From Psychromarinibacter halotolerans (GTDB lineage Bacteria > Pseudomonadota > Alphaproteobacteria > Rhodobacterales > Rhodobacteraceae): 64,000 bases of DNA. The stretch covers positions 95,040 through 159,039 of the forward strand of contig NZ_JARGYD010000010.1 in the NCBI RefSeq assembly GCF_029168315.1, in the 5' to 3' direction. The translations under genes were made by a program, and so were the position numbers. The notes beneath the pieces are model-generated. The model searched no databases and was not told the origin of the DNA. It saw only the letters and a list, made by a program, of their open reading frames with translations. Below are positions 52,563-61,260 of this stretch, one piece after another (position 1 is the stretch's first letter; each line of letters begins with the position of its first letter).

Positions 52563-53708
52563 TTACCCCGCGCGGCTTTTGTGCGGCACGACCGTAAACC
52601 GCGGCTTCTTCTGCTTTATCTCCGCCACTTCCAAGCGGGTTTGGAGAAGCGCAAGCGCTTCCGACAGTGTTTCAGCCTCCCGACTAGACCGGTGGTAAAC
52701 GGGATAGACGATGGTCCCTTGAGCAAGGGCGTATGCGTCGCCGGACAACCTCTTAAAAGGCCAAACCAGGAACCGGAACAGAGCAAATATGACTGCGATG
52801 ACAAAACCCGCCGCAATGGCCACAATCACGAATACAGCGTTCCGCAGTTTCGGCAAAGCGCCCGATACGCCGTCTTCTCGAAGCGCAACAACCAAGTTCC
52901 ACCCAAACGACGGCATGCTCTGCAAAGTGAAGCTCGGAAGCACGGCGAATCTAAGCCCCGGATCTCCTGCATCCGTGAGAGAGATCGCGTCGAACATACC
53001 GAGCTGCAGGTTGCTTCGAATGGCTTCGGGGATTTCGTAGTCAGTGCCAATCAACGAGTTAACTAGGAATTCGTTTCGTTGATCCAGAACCGCGATCTCC
53101 AAGCCCATTTCGCTCGCAAGACGATTTAGCAGCGCTTCGACCCAAGCAATACGAACAGAGTAGACAAGGACACCTTCGACTTCCCCGGTGCCTCCCAACA
53201 CCGGCATCGAAAAGTTGACCAACTTGACCGGTTCCGGCACTTCGGAGCTCGAGAAAGCCGATGTTTCGAACACGTTGCCTACGCCTTCGCCAGACATTCC
53301 CTCCCGGAAAAACCTTCTCTCGCCAAAGTCGTTTCCTTCCCAGATCCGACCGGACCCTGAGACAACAATCCCGGCGAGATCAACAAATCCTGCCCACTGG
53401 ATGCGCCCCCCTGCAGCAGGAACCGCGTCCATAAAGTCATCGAGCTCGGCTTTTGGCGCTCCAGCGATAGCATCGGCAACGGCGCGGATACTATCCCACT
53501 CGCGCTCCAGCGAGGTATTGAACTGCACGGACAAAGCTCGCCCGCTTTGCAAAACAAGCTCGTTTTGAACCTGCTCTTCAAAATCTGAGGCTCTGGAGTT
53601 GACGGCAATTGCGACCGAAACGGCCGTGACCACGATGAAAAAAACCAGCAAACCGAAAAAAGCGGCTTCAATCCGTGGGCTGTGGGAGCGCGCGTGATGG
53701 GGCATCAT
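52563..53708 (-). CDS. Membrane sensor with dCache-type periplasmic domain, no output domain
   Basis: 381 aa. The first membrane helix AAFFGLLVFFIVVTAVSVAI is followed by a ~250-residue periplasmic region with dCache/CHASE features (GFVDLAGIVVSGSG, NVFETSAFSS), and a second helix (FVIVAIAAGFVIAVIFALF). The cytoplasmic end (residues ~315-381) reads like a HAMP-like stretch plus a short helix, then stops. No kinase, GGDEF or methyl-accepting part is present, so it may be truncated or signal through a partner. It is AT-richer than the core. Confidence 0.68.
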   Translation of the reverse strand: MMPHHARSHSPRIEAAFFGLLVFFIVVTAVSVAIAVNSRASDFEEQVQNELVLQSGRALSVQFNTSLEREWDSIRAVADAIAGAPKAELDDFMDAVPAAGGRIQWAGFVDLAGIVVSGSGRIWEGNDFGERRFFREGMSGEGVGNVFETSAFSSSEVPEPVKLVNFSMPVLGGTGEVEGVLVYSVRIAWVEALLNRLASEMGLEIAVLDQRNEFLVNSLIGTDYEIPEAIRSNLQLGMFDAISLTDAGDPGLRFAVLPSFTLQSMPSFGWNLVVALREDGVSGALPKLRNAVFVIVAIAAGFVIAVIFALFRFLVWPFKRLSGDAYALAQGTIVYPVYHRSSREAETLSEALALLQTRLEVAEIKQKKPRFTVVPHKSRAG

Positions 53709-54411
53709 CGACCTTTACTGTACGAGGATTCTTCCAAGAACGAGTAACCATGCCGCTTTGTTAACTTAGACAGTGTCCTCCTTGCGGGGCAATTGTGTTG
53801 GGAATTGGGCACCTGCCACACTTCCGCTGGGTAATGCCTGACACAGCGGCTAGTGCTCGGAATCGAGCCAGTCATAGACATTGATCGGCTACGCAACTAA
53901 GGAGAAAGCAGCTCGCTAAGATTCTCTCCCGGCGAGCATTGCGTCCGGGCGCTCGCCGTATCCAGTGCCCGGGCGCAGCAATATTGAAGACCATTTCCGG
54001 ATTTTGAAGGGCGCCTAAAGCCCTCAGGTTCCCGCTTCGATCGCGTTTCGTTCGATTTTTATTAACTTTTATCAGTTAAGAACATTCATTGAACATTCCA
54101 CGCGAGATCGGCTTCGATGAAGCGCGCTTAGCAAACCTAACGTCGCCTTCCAAAGTGCCGTTCAGCTGCTTCGCCCAAACTCCATAGACAGATATGCACG
54201 AACCAGGCTAAGCATAATGTTGCTCGCGGTTTAGCCCCTGTGAGCGCCGCGTCCGGGCGACGTCGCCCAAGTTTCGCCCGGACGCCACACCACTCACGTG
54301 CACTTTGAGGTGTCGTACAGACCAGCCGCGATCCTCGCGCCGACGTGCTCTCCACAAGGCTGTCCGCGGCTTGGAGGTGAGGTCCACTGCTCCAGTCCCG
54401 ACAGCGACCGT
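53709..54411. other. 703-base gap at the island/prophage boundary
   Basis: No gene that I trust. It includes an AT-rich run (54050-54095, with ATTAACTTTTATCAG) suited to a promoter or att/origin-type site, and a minus-strand ORF at 54137-54418 of low-complexity character. The prophage late genes end at 54412. A weak resemblance to the tRNA-Thr 3' end (TCTCTCCCGGCGAGCA, 53922) is noted only as a rejected att candidate. Confidence 0.4.
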
Positions 54412-54705
54412 TCAGCAAGCCTCAACGTAAAGCCGATAGCAGCCGACGAGCGTCCGGTTACCGGACGTCTCAACCATGTTGGTCAGCACATAGCTGACGC
54501 CTGCTGTGCCGGCCGCCAGCCAGACAGTGACAGCACGATCGGTGTAGGTTCCGGACTGGACAGTCAGCGCGGCCGGGCTCTCGGCACTGGCCGCGACCGA
54601 CCAGCTGCTGCTGGTGATGCTCTCCTCTTCAGCGAGCCGCTTATCCCAATCCTGCCGATAGTCCGCGACCTCGGCCGGTTTCTTGTTCGCCAACGTGCTC
54701 GGCAT
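54412..54705 (-). CDS. Small phage structural-type protein
   Basis: 97 aa with a charged N-terminus (NKKPAEVADYRQDWDKRL) and beta-rich rest (AVTVWLAAGTAGVSYVLTN). The pattern fits the Ig-like or baseplate-type small proteins of phage tails. A very good SD (GGAGGGCAG) precedes ATG 54705. Last gene of the minus-strand late operon, 9 bases after the repeat protein gene. Confidence 0.55.
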   Translation of the reverse strand: MPSTLANKKPAEVADYRQDWDKRLAEEESITSSSWSVAASAESPAALTVQSGTYTDRAVTVWLAAGTAGVSYVLTNMVETSGNRTLVGCYRLYVEAC

Positions 54706-54714
54706 TCTGCCCTC

Positions 54715-56853
54715 CTAGAACGAAGCCGCGATCGTGGCGCGGCTGGAATAACTCGGCCCGTCAGCATCCACCAAACGCCGTGCGAATGGCGCACCATCGC
54801 AAGCGGTGCGACGAGCGCCGAAAGACGGCCCATCGGCCGAAGTGATCCTGCGCGCCGGCGGCGCAGTGACCGTCCCGTTCAAGGCCGGGATCGCCGCCGT
54901 GACCAGCGCACGTAGATCCACGGCCGTGAAGGCATGCACCTGAAACACCGCCGGAGAGGCGACTTCGACGCCGATCACTGAACCACTAGCGGAGACCGCA
55001 TGTTTTTGCCCGACAGTCGCGTCGCCGATCGTCACGACCACCTCAAGCGCAGCACCAGAAAGCCCCACGCCCTCGGCGAGGAATGGGCTATCACTCGAGA
55101 TCGAAACCGCGACAGGCACCGCGGCCATTGCATGGCGTTGCGCGAGAGCCGGCACGGTGGCCTGGACGGCGACCGCAAGCCCCAACGGCGCCAAGTCGTG
55201 CGTGCCCACAGACAAGGCCGGCGTGCCGCTAGCGACTTCTGCTGCCAGCGCGCCAGGCGTCAGAGCTTGAACCTGGGACATAGCCGGGATTGACAGCTGC
55301 CCATCCAAGGCGACGCCTGTCGCGCCCAATGCGTGGGCGCCAACTGACAGGCCCGCCTGCCCGATGACGATCGGCACGGTCACGTCGGCCGAGGCAAAGG
55401 CATGTGCCTGCCCGACAGAAGGCTCCGATCCGTTCGTATCGATCTGCGCGCCGGCCGGCGCCAGGGAGTGCAACTGCCCCAGCGATGACAAGCCGGCCAG
55501 CGACGCTAGGGCAACACCCGAAGCCGTCAGAGCATTCCCCTGCAACAGCGCAGCTTCGGCCACCTCGACAGTGGAATTCAACCCGCCAGCCTCAAGGCCG
55601 TGGGTCTCTGCAAGCGCAGAAGATCCGACCTCGCTCGAAGCCTCAATAGAGAGCGCGGAATGTTCATGGACCTGGGCAATGGCTGGAGCGCCCGCGCCGG
55701 TTGCGAGCTCGAGGCCGGTGTTGATTAGGCCGTGCGCCTGAGACACTCCAGGCGCCCCGACCTCGGCCGTCGCATCAACGCTGGTCGCGGTGAGCGCGTG
55801 AGATCCGGCGCCCGACGGGATGACGTAGGCCCCGATCGCGACGTCGGTCGTCCCGCGCGAGTTTTCCCCGATGTCGAGCGAGAAATCTTGCCGGGGATCC
55901 GGCTCGGATCCTTGGCGGTTCGTGCCGTTGCCGTCGAGCGCCTGTCCGCTGGCAGGGGTGAAATCGAGCGCGCCGTGATCTTCGAAGATCGTGGCCGGCA
56001 CTACGCTCTGTTGCGCGCCGGTCGTGAGACCGATGGTCGATAGAGACGTGTCCGAGCTCGCGTTGTGTGACCCCGAGAAGGTTGCAGAACCGGAGGTGTC
56101 GGTTCGGTCGTAGCCGTAATCGGCGTGCGTGTTCGGGTCGGTGCTGGTCGTGTTGTAGAACGTGATCGGACAATTGACCGTGCCCGCCGCGTAGCTGTGG
56201 AACTGGAAGCCACCACCCTCGCCGCCGCTATCGTTGTCGAAATCGTTCAGCGTGCAGTGATCAACGTTTAAGGTCCAAGGACTGCTCGACGCACCATTGT
56301 AGAACTGAATTGTGAGACCGCCGCGCCCGAATCCGAAGGCGAGACAGTTGTCGATCGAGGCCGAATTCGCGGCCGCGCTAGTACTGGTGTTGAAGTAAAT
56401 CGCGTCAGTGTCTGCGACCGCGCTCCCCTCGAAGATGCAACGCGAGATCAGGATCCCCGTGCGCCCGCCGGGCTGGCACCGGATGCACTCGTCCGATGTG
56501 TCGACCGACTGACCGTCGTGCGACATCATCAGCCGCTCGATCCAGAAATTCGACTCGTCGATGACGATGAAACGCCCTGACGGGTTGCCCTTCATGTGGG
56601 CGATGCCCGTCACGTCAGGCACACCCTCATGCCAGATGCCATCCGCGACGGTGAGCTTGCGATAGCGCGTCGCGTCCGTGGTCGCGCCCGCAATCGTCAC
56701 GGACTCGTTGTAGTTCGCCGCCTCGTCGATCCGACCGATCTCGACGACATCCGCCGAAACGAGGTCGTTATCGGTCGCGGCCTCCCAGGCGGCGATGGTC
56801 GTGTAATCGCCACCGCCGCTGGCCCGGATGCTAGAGATGTTCGTCGTAGGCAC
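54715..56853 (-). CDS. Phage tail/spike protein: beta-helix plus fourteen 22-residue repeats
   Basis: 712 aa from GTG 56853 (GGGGATC upstream). Residues ~1-345 look like a right-handed beta-helix (repeated short strands such as FIVIDESNFWIERLMM and ILISRCIFEG). Residues ~350-650 are about fourteen repeats of 22 (twice 23) residues around H-A-L-x-A-x-G-V, with the His or its equivalent at 352, 374, 396, 418, 440, 462, 484, 507, 529, 552, 574, 596, 618 and 640. The final ~60 residues are Arg/Pro-rich. This fits a tail fibre or host-binding protein. It overlaps the small gene upstream. Confidence 0.72.
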   Translation of the reverse strand: MPTTNISSIRASGGGDYTTIAAWEAATDNDLVSADVVEIGRIDEAANYNESVTIAGATTDATRYRKLTVADGIWHEGVPDVTGIAHMKGNPSGRFIVIDESNFWIERLMMSHDGQSVDTSDECIRCQPGGRTGILISRCIFEGSAVADTDAIYFNTSTSAAANSASIDNCLAFGFGRGGLTIQFYNGASSSPWTLNVDHCTLNDFDNDSGGEGGGFQFHSYAAGTVNCPITFYNTTSTDPNTHADYGYDRTDTSGSATFSGSHNASSDTSLSTIGLTTGAQQSVVPATIFEDHGALDFTPASGQALDGNGTNRQGSEPDPRQDFSLDIGENSRGTTDVAIGAYVIPSGAGSHALTATSVDATAEVGAPGVSQAHGLINTGLELATGAGAPAIAQVHEHSALSIEASSEVGSSALAETHGLEAGGLNSTVEVAEAALLQGNALTASGVALASLAGLSSLGQLHSLAPAGAQIDTNGSEPSVGQAHAFASADVTVPIVIGQAGLSVGAHALGATGVALDGQLSIPAMSQVQALTPGALAAEVASGTPALSVGTHDLAPLGLAVAVQATVPALAQRHAMAAVPVAVSISSDSPFLAEGVGLSGAALEVVVTIGDATVGQKHAVSASGSVIGVEVASPAVFQVHAFTAVDLRALVTAAIPALNGTVTAPPARRITSADGPSFGARRTACDGAPFARRLVDADGPSYSSRATIAASF

Positions 56854-57118
56854 GAAGATCCCCCCTAAGAGATCGCTCGGTCGTCAATCGCGGCATCGGG
56901 TTGCGGAGAAGAACCGCGCGCCGGCCTACGTCCTCTCCCTCCGCGTCCTTGGCGGTTTCGAGAAGGTCGCTCAGGTTCCCGACGGGAACGCCGAAGAGAT
57001 CCACCCGACCGAAGTCGGGTAGACCCTCTTTCTTGCCCCAGACGTGGCCGTCCGGCTTGATCGCCACGACCTCGCCTTTCCGGCTGCCCTCACGGGCGAT
57101 CACGAGGAGTCGCGCCAT
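56831..57118 (-). CDS. Small phage protein, unknown
   Basis: 95 aa (MARLLVIAREGSRKGEVVAI). The N-terminal part looks like a small beta sheet with a KxEGLPDFG turn. It overlaps both neighbours (23 bases with the repeat protein and one base with the beta-helix gene), so it belongs to the late operon. Function unknown. Confidence 0.55.
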   Translation of the reverse strand: MARLLVIAREGSRKGEVVAIKPDGHVWGKKEGLPDFGRVDLFGVPVGNLSDLLETAKDAEGEDVGRRAVLLRNPMPRLTTERSLRGDLRAYDEHL

Positions 57119-58467
57119 CAGGCCGCGAGCAGATCGTCGATGCGCGCCTGCGCGCCCTTGCCGACCGCCGCGCCTTTCGGGATGAACTCGCGCCAGTCGC
57201 CGCGCGAGACGAGCTTGCCGCCCGCGTCGCGGCTGTATTCGAAGAGATCGAAGGCCTCAGACACCGAGAAGGTGAAATTGTAGCCGATCTCGGCCGAGGC
57301 GCCTTGATGCTCCACGACCTCGACGCAGGCGTTGTCGAACACATGGGTTCCGTTCGCCGTGGGGTAGACGCGGATCCGACCACCTTGCCCGTTCGGGCAC
57401 GGGATGACCGTGTTCTCGTAGATCTCGGCCGTGCCGGTCCCGTCATTCGCCATGATGATCGAGTTCGGGCTGTTCACCATCACGAGGTTGCGGCGGATTG
57501 TGATCCGGGGCCCACCGACCGCGATGCCCTGGGTGAAGAGCGATCCCTCGTTGGTGGACGGATCGTCCCAGATGACGTTGCCCTCGACCACGATGTCGTG
57601 TGGCCAGGGCTTCCCGGCCATGTTGAAGAACTGGATGCCGTCGCTATGGGTGTACGTGCCGCCGTCGTAGTACCGCGGCTTCAGGTCGCCGCAATAGTTG
57701 TTCGCGATGATCCCGTCGTAGCACTCGCCCGCGATCACGATGCGGTCGCCCTCGTAGCCGCCCGGGCTCTCGAGCCGGTTTCCGATGCACTCGAACCCGG
57801 CAACCTCGCGCCAGAACAGTGTCGTCTTGCCGCGACAGTCGCGGACGCGGACGTTCTCGCCGAACAGAATCTCGGCCCAGCTATTGAACACGCACTCCGC
57901 GAAGAGCGCATCGCGGCAACTGTCGCCGGTGAAGCGGCCATCGACCCGGAGGCCCCAAGCCTCGCCGGAAAGCGAGAGCTTCAAGGTGCCGAAGGTTGCA
58001 CCGCCCGGGACCGTCGAGACGAGGTTGACCCGCTTGCCGTACCAGCTGCCGAACGTCAGGTCGCCATAATGCCCGGGGGCGAGCAGGATCGTCGCGCCGC
58101 CGCTCTGGCCATTCAGCGCCGCCCACATTTCGGTCGCGTTGTGAACCGTGTAATCGCCGGAGGTCGGATAGTCGCTGGTCGGCGTCGGGTCAGGATCCGG
58201 GCTCGGATCCGGGTCGGGCGTGGGATCAGGGTCGGGCTCCGGGCTCGGATCAGGATCCGGGCTCGGCTCCTCCTCGTCCGGAACCTCGATCTCGATTTGC
58301 GTAAAGACAGGTTTGATCTCGGACCAATTGAATCCGCCGGTGTGGAGCTCGATCAGATCGGAGCCATCCCCAGAGCGTGTGATGCGGACAGTGTCGAAGC
58401 CTTCCTGGATCCGCGCCCCGTTGGACGTGTGCGCGAAATACCAGGTGTCGATCAGTTTCTTCGCCAT
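57118..58467 (-). CDS. Phage tail-spike-like beta-helix protein with PDP linker
   Basis: 449 aa. Residues ~1-60 form a small N-terminal domain, then an Asp/Pro/Ser/Thr-rich linker (~residues 63-92, DNA 58190-58280), then a right-handed parallel beta-helix (from about residue 105: DYTVHNATEMWAALNGQSGG, then repeated strands). Such linkers join virion-attached and receptor-binding domains. It resembles pectate-lyase-like tail spikes, but no catalytic residue is identified. Confidence 0.7.
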   Translation of the reverse strand: MAKKLIDTWYFAHTSNGARIQEGFDTVRITRSGDGSDLIELHTGGFNWSEIKPVFTQIEIEVPDEEEPSPDPDPSPEPDPDPTPDPDPSPDPDPTPTSDYPTSGDYTVHNATEMWAALNGQSGGATILLAPGHYGDLTFGSWYGKRVNLVSTVPGGATFGTLKLSLSGEAWGLRVDGRFTGDSCRDALFAECVFNSWAEILFGENVRVRDCRGKTTLFWREVAGFECIGNRLESPGGYEGDRIVIAGECYDGIIANNYCGDLKPRYYDGGTYTHSDGIQFFNMAGKPWPHDIVVEGNVIWDDPSTNEGSLFTQGIAVGGPRITIRRNLVMVNSPNSIIMANDGTGTAEIYENTVIPCPNGQGGRIRVYPTANGTHVFDNACVEVVEHQGASAEIGYNFTFSVSEAFDLFEYSRDAGGKLVSRGDWREFIPKGAAVGKGAQARIDDLLAA

Positions 58468-58493
58468 TGGAGACGCTCCTGTACTGCGGTGAA

Positions 58494-58862
58494 TTAGGCC
58501 GCGTCGTTGATGGTGATGTCGATCGCGCTGAGCGTGAAGGTGTTCCCGCTCGTAACGACCTGCGACGACGAAAGCGCGCCGGTCGCGAGCAACTCGTCGG
58601 CTCCGTTCGTGAGCGCCCAGTGCGTGGCCGTGCCGTTCCCCGTCACGGAACCATCGGTGACCGCGGGAACCACGACCTTCCGGCCTTCGCTGTCCCCGTC
58701 CTCGGGCGCCCCGGTGTTGAGACCGGTCTTATTGCCGAGCGTGTAGGTCGTGGTCGCCTCGGCGTAGGTTGCCGGCTCTTGCGAACAGATGTCGATGCGG
58801 GTGCCATTCGCGTCGAGATAATCGAGGCCCTGGTCACGGACCTCGTCGCTCAGAAATGTCAT
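58494..58862 (-). CDS. Phage structural protein of a prophage-common family
   Basis: 122 aa (MTFLSDEVRDQGLDYLDANG). The middle, TTYTLGNKTGLNTGAPEDGD, and the strand-rich end (VVTSGNTFTLSAIDITIND) match a small family that I know from alphaproteobacterial prophages, near tail genes. Its role in the virion is not established. AGGAGACAC provides the SD. Confidence 0.6.
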   Translation of the reverse strand: MTFLSDEVRDQGLDYLDANGTRIDICSQEPATYAEATTTYTLGNKTGLNTGAPEDGDSEGRKVVVPAVTDGSVTGNGTATHWALTNGADELLATGALSSSQVVTSGNTFTLSAIDITINDAA

Positions 58863-58907
58863 GTCAGTGTCTCCTATGGCTTGCTGCCCGCAGCGCGGGC
58901 GGCGGGA

Positions 58908-59255
58908 TTAGATATCTTCGCCTGGCGCCGGCATTCCGCCGCGCATCCAGTCCGTTCCGTCGGCGACGACGCAGGCCTCGCCGGTCGGCCGCACCACGAC
59001 GACGGTGAACGTCGCACCGCCGGGCGACGCGTAGACCTCGATCAGCTCGCCCTCCGTTGCGAGCGCCTCGGCGACCTTGACCTCGGACCACCGGGCACGC
59101 AGTTCGCGCTCTAAGGTTTCGCGATCGGCGCAGCGCGGCAACGGCTGATCAGCCAGGACCAGCCGTGAAAGCGCGAACAAGATGGCGACCGAACAGACAG
59201 CCAATAGCAGCCCGGTTCGGGCGCCCCGAGTGTATCGGGTTCCGTGGATCCTCAT
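58908..59255 (-). CDS. Membrane-anchored protein of the lysis region, unknown
   Basis: 115 aa from ATG 59255, which overlaps the stop of the spanin-like gene (ATGA). One N-terminal hydrophobic segment (GLLLAVCSVAILFALSRLVL) is followed by a soluble, charged part (ERELRARWSEVKVAEAL) exposed to the periplasm. It could be a second spanin-type or regulatory lysis protein; there is no direct evidence. Confidence 0.5.
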   Translation of the reverse strand: MRIHGTRYTRGARTGLLLAVCSVAILFALSRLVLADQPLPRCADRETLERELRARWSEVKVAEALATEGELIEVYASPGGATFTVVVVRPTGEACVVADGTDWMRGGMPAPGEDI

Positions 59256-59626
59256 GTCCTGACCTTCCCTCTGAACACGCTGATGATCTGCCCCGGCCAG
59301 CGCAGTGGGCTGTCGAGAAACAGCGCGACGGCAAAGGCGATGATCAACCAAGCCGGCACCTCGGTCGTGTGGATCGAGCCCACGTTGTCCGCCCGGACCT
59401 CGTTGGCCTCCTGCCGGTTTGTGACACTCTCCGCGCCAGGCGCCTCGATCGTGGTCTCGGACGTCGTGACGGTCGAGACGCCAACGCTATTCGTCGCGGT
59501 GCGCCCAGACGTGATCGGGACGCTCGCCGCCACGTTCGGACCGCCGCCCGTCAGCAACTCGAGCGGCCCGCCGCACCCCGCCAGGAGCAGCACCACCAGC
59601 GCGGCGCTATTCAGGCAGCGGAACAT
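59252..59626 (-). CDS. Lipoprotein with C-terminal membrane helix, u-spanin candidate
   Basis: 124 aa from ATG 59626. An N-terminal signal with lipobox LLAGC (Cys18) is followed by a Ser/Thr/Ala-rich periplasmic part (about 19-89) and a C-terminal hydrophobic helix (VPAWLIIAFAVALFLD, residues ~90-105). An outer-membrane lipid anchor plus an inner-membrane helix is the layout of unimolecular spanins such as phage T1 gp11, which fuse the two membranes in lysis. It lies in the endolysin cluster and overlaps both neighbours. A longer upstream frame is a shadow. Confidence 0.55.
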   Translation of the reverse strand: MFRCLNSAALVVLLLAGCGGPLELLTGGGPNVAASVPITSGRTATNSVGVSTVTTSETTIEAPGAESVTNRQEANEVRADNVGSIHTTEVPAWLIIAFAVALFLDSPLRWPGQIISVFRGKVRT

Positions 59627-59885
59627 CAGGCCCCTCCACCGATCGCGGCTTGATCCACTTCTCGCGCGCCGCCTTCTCGAGGCCGTGGGCCGTCCCCCAT
59701 GCGACCAGCACGGCTGGGCCGATGACCAAGAGCATGCCGCTGGTCGTCTCCATCGCAATCCCGTTCAGCTCAGCGGCCACGACAACCCAGAACGGAACGA
59801 TGAGCAGCGTCACCACGAGGAACCAGGTTCCCTCACGCGACCCGCTGCACCCCCCGATGAAGTAACGCTGGAACAGCCGCATCAT
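59607..59885 (-). CDS. Small two-helix membrane protein, holin candidate
   Basis: 92 aa. Two hydrophobic segments (TWFLVVTLLIVPFWVVVAAEL and GMLLVIGPAVLVAWG) flank a short polar loop, with a charged C-terminal tail, the layout of class II holins. It is in the lysis cluster between the DUF6527 gene (ATGA overlap) and the spanin-like gene. It is one of three small membrane proteins here, so the holin role is not assigned firmly. Confidence 0.5.
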   Translation of the reverse strand: MMRLFQRYFIGGCSGSREGTWFLVVTLLIVPFWVVVAAELNGIAMETTSGMLLVIGPAVLVAWGTAHGLEKAAREKWIKPRSVEGPDVPLPE

Positions 59886-60172
59886 GCCGGAACCTCCGGT
59901 AGGTCGACGGTCTGACCGACCAGACTGTGCGTGCAGTCGTGCAGGAACTGGATCCTGCCTTCGCGCACGAAGCTATGGCAGCGCCATGTGCGGCGCTCCG
60001 GCCCAAGCTCCGCGAAGGCGTTGATCGATGGCGACAGCGTCGGGCGGCCGGTGTCACCGTTAAAGCTCCAGCACGGCCGGAATGTCGGGTCGATGTTCAA
60101 TCGGTGCTGCCCGCCGCAGCCCGGGCAATCGAACACGACGTCGCTGCCGTCGACACGGATCCGCGCCATCAT
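59882..60172 (-). CDS. DUF6527 family protein
   Basis: 96 aa. Paired CPGCGG, then PCWSFNGDTGRPTLSPSI, then RCHSFVREGRIQFLHDCTHS match DUF6527, small Cys/His-rich proteins of phage and prophage. The Cys and His suggest a zinc site. ATG 60172 (GTG 60175 and ATG 60169 also possible). Function unknown. Confidence 0.68.
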   Translation of the reverse strand: MMARIRVDGSDVVFDCPGCGGQHRLNIDPTFRPCWSFNGDTGRPTLSPSINAFAELGPERRTWRCHSFVREGRIQFLHDCTHSLVGQTVDLPEVPA

Positions 60173-60175
60173 CAC

Positions 60176-60898
60176 TCAGCCCTCGTTCGCTGACAGGATC
60201 GCGCCGGCCGCGTCCATGATCGGCGCCGGCCGCTGCATGCTCTCCGGATAGGAAACCGGCCAGCGATAGGTGAGCGCCCGATCGGCATCGAACCAGGCGT
60301 CGCTGATCATGTTCGACTGGTTGCCGCCCCGGCAGCGGATGGCCTGACCGTCGAGGCTGACGCCGATCAGGAACGCGATGTGCCCTCCGCCGTCACGCGA
60401 CATCGGCACGGCCGCGCCGAGAACGCGGCCGCAGGGTTTGCCGAACCCCTGCCAGTGGCGCGCCCAATACGGGTTATCGTTCGTCGATGGCACGACCGGC
60501 TCATTCGGCAGCGCCCGCAGCATTGCAGTCTCGGCCGCATCGCCACACCAGGGCAGCGCGGCCGGATCGCCAAGCGTCCGTCCGTCCGACCGGAGCCAGG
60601 CCGTCAGCGCGCCGTTGTCGCGAACCTCGTGTAGGCCGATGACCTTGCCCAACTCGTTTAGCCAGGGCGGCTGGTACGCGGCGTCCGACCGGCCACTGGT
60701 CGACGTCGTCATGCCGATCAGCGCATTCCAGGTCAGAGGCCCGATGTAGGGCCGCGGGCGCAGGCCTCTGCCCCGCTTGAACGCGACGATCGCGGCCTCG
60801 GTCTTCGGGCCGACGACACCGTCGATCTCGCCGGAATAGAGCCCTAGAGCAGCGAGCCGCCGCTGCAGATCGCGCGCGTCGTAATTGTAGCCGGTCAT
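60176..60898 (-). CDS. Phage endolysin (PG-binding domain plus CHAP-like peptidase)
   Basis: 240 aa. Residues ~5-60 form a peptidoglycan-binding domain (DLQRRLAALGLYSGEIDGVV). The C-terminal part has LPWCGDAAETAML, holding the presumed catalytic Cys, and GGGHIAFLIG, holding the His, the layout of TIGR02594-type CHAP endolysins. No signal peptide is seen, so it needs a holin to reach the wall. It is central to the lysis cluster. Confidence 0.8.
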   Translation of the reverse strand: MTGYNYDARDLQRRLAALGLYSGEIDGVVGPKTEAAIVAFKRGRGLRPRPYIGPLTWNALIGMTTSTSGRSDAAYQPPWLNELGKVIGLHEVRDNGALTAWLRSDGRTLGDPAALPWCGDAAETAMLRALPNEPVVPSTNDNPYWARHWQGFGKPCGRVLGAAVPMSRDGGGHIAFLIGVSLDGQAIRCRGGNQSNMISDAWFDADRALTYRWPVSYPESMQRPAPIMDAAGAILSANEG

Positions 60899-60963
60899 GG
60901 CGTCTCCCCATGCGAAAGAGCCCGGCGCAACGGCCGGGCGGATAGGTTCTCGTTCAGTGGCAA

Positions 60964-61260
60964 TCAGCCTCGGGTGCGTTCCTCGATCCGCACGACCATC
61001 TCGCGCGTGCTGTTCGCATCGCGGCGCATCTCGCGGAGCGTGTCCGAGATTTCCTCCTGCTCGGCGCGGAGCGCCTCGATCGCGGGCTGCAGGTCGGGCA
61101 CGCGGCAGTTGGCCGACTGGATGGCGCCGGCGACCGCCGCGCTTGTCGGCCGGCCTTTTTTCGCGCCACGCACGGCGATCAGGAGCGCCCCGATAAACGC
61201 ACCCACACCCGTACCGATCACGACCGCGTCCTGCTCAGATAGGCCGAGTAACTCGAACAT
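60964..61260 (-). CDS. Small membrane protein with coiled-coil tail
   Basis: 98 aa from ATG 61260. One N-terminal helix (AVVIGTGVGAFIGALLIAV) is followed by a Glu/Arg-rich coiled coil (residues ~55-98, IEALRAEQEEISDTLREM). It could be a holin-like or Rz-like membrane component. It starts inside the upstream gene, with a 26-base overlap. Confidence 0.55.
   Translation of the reverse strand: MFELLGLSEQDAVVIGTGVGAFIGALLIAVRGAKKGRPTSAAVAGAIQSANCRVPDLQPAIEALRAEQEEISDTLREMRRDANSTREMVVRIEERTRG

Noticed and set aside
53922..53938. Short sequence resembling the tRNA-Thr 3' end (possible attR)
   Set aside because: TCTCTCCCGGCGAGCA needs two inserted bases to match TCTCTCCGGCAGCA and covers too few bases. 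Late phage genes continue beyond it, so it does not mark an element end.
54137..54418. Minus-strand ORF of 93 codons overlapping the end of the phage operon
   Set aside because: Low complexity, overlaps the end of a better-supported gene, and no SD.
54900..55810. Regular 66-base periodicity that could suggest a CRISPR array
   Set aside because: The period is 22 codons inside an open reading frame, and the DNA units are too diverged to be direct repeats with spacers. It is a protein repeat.
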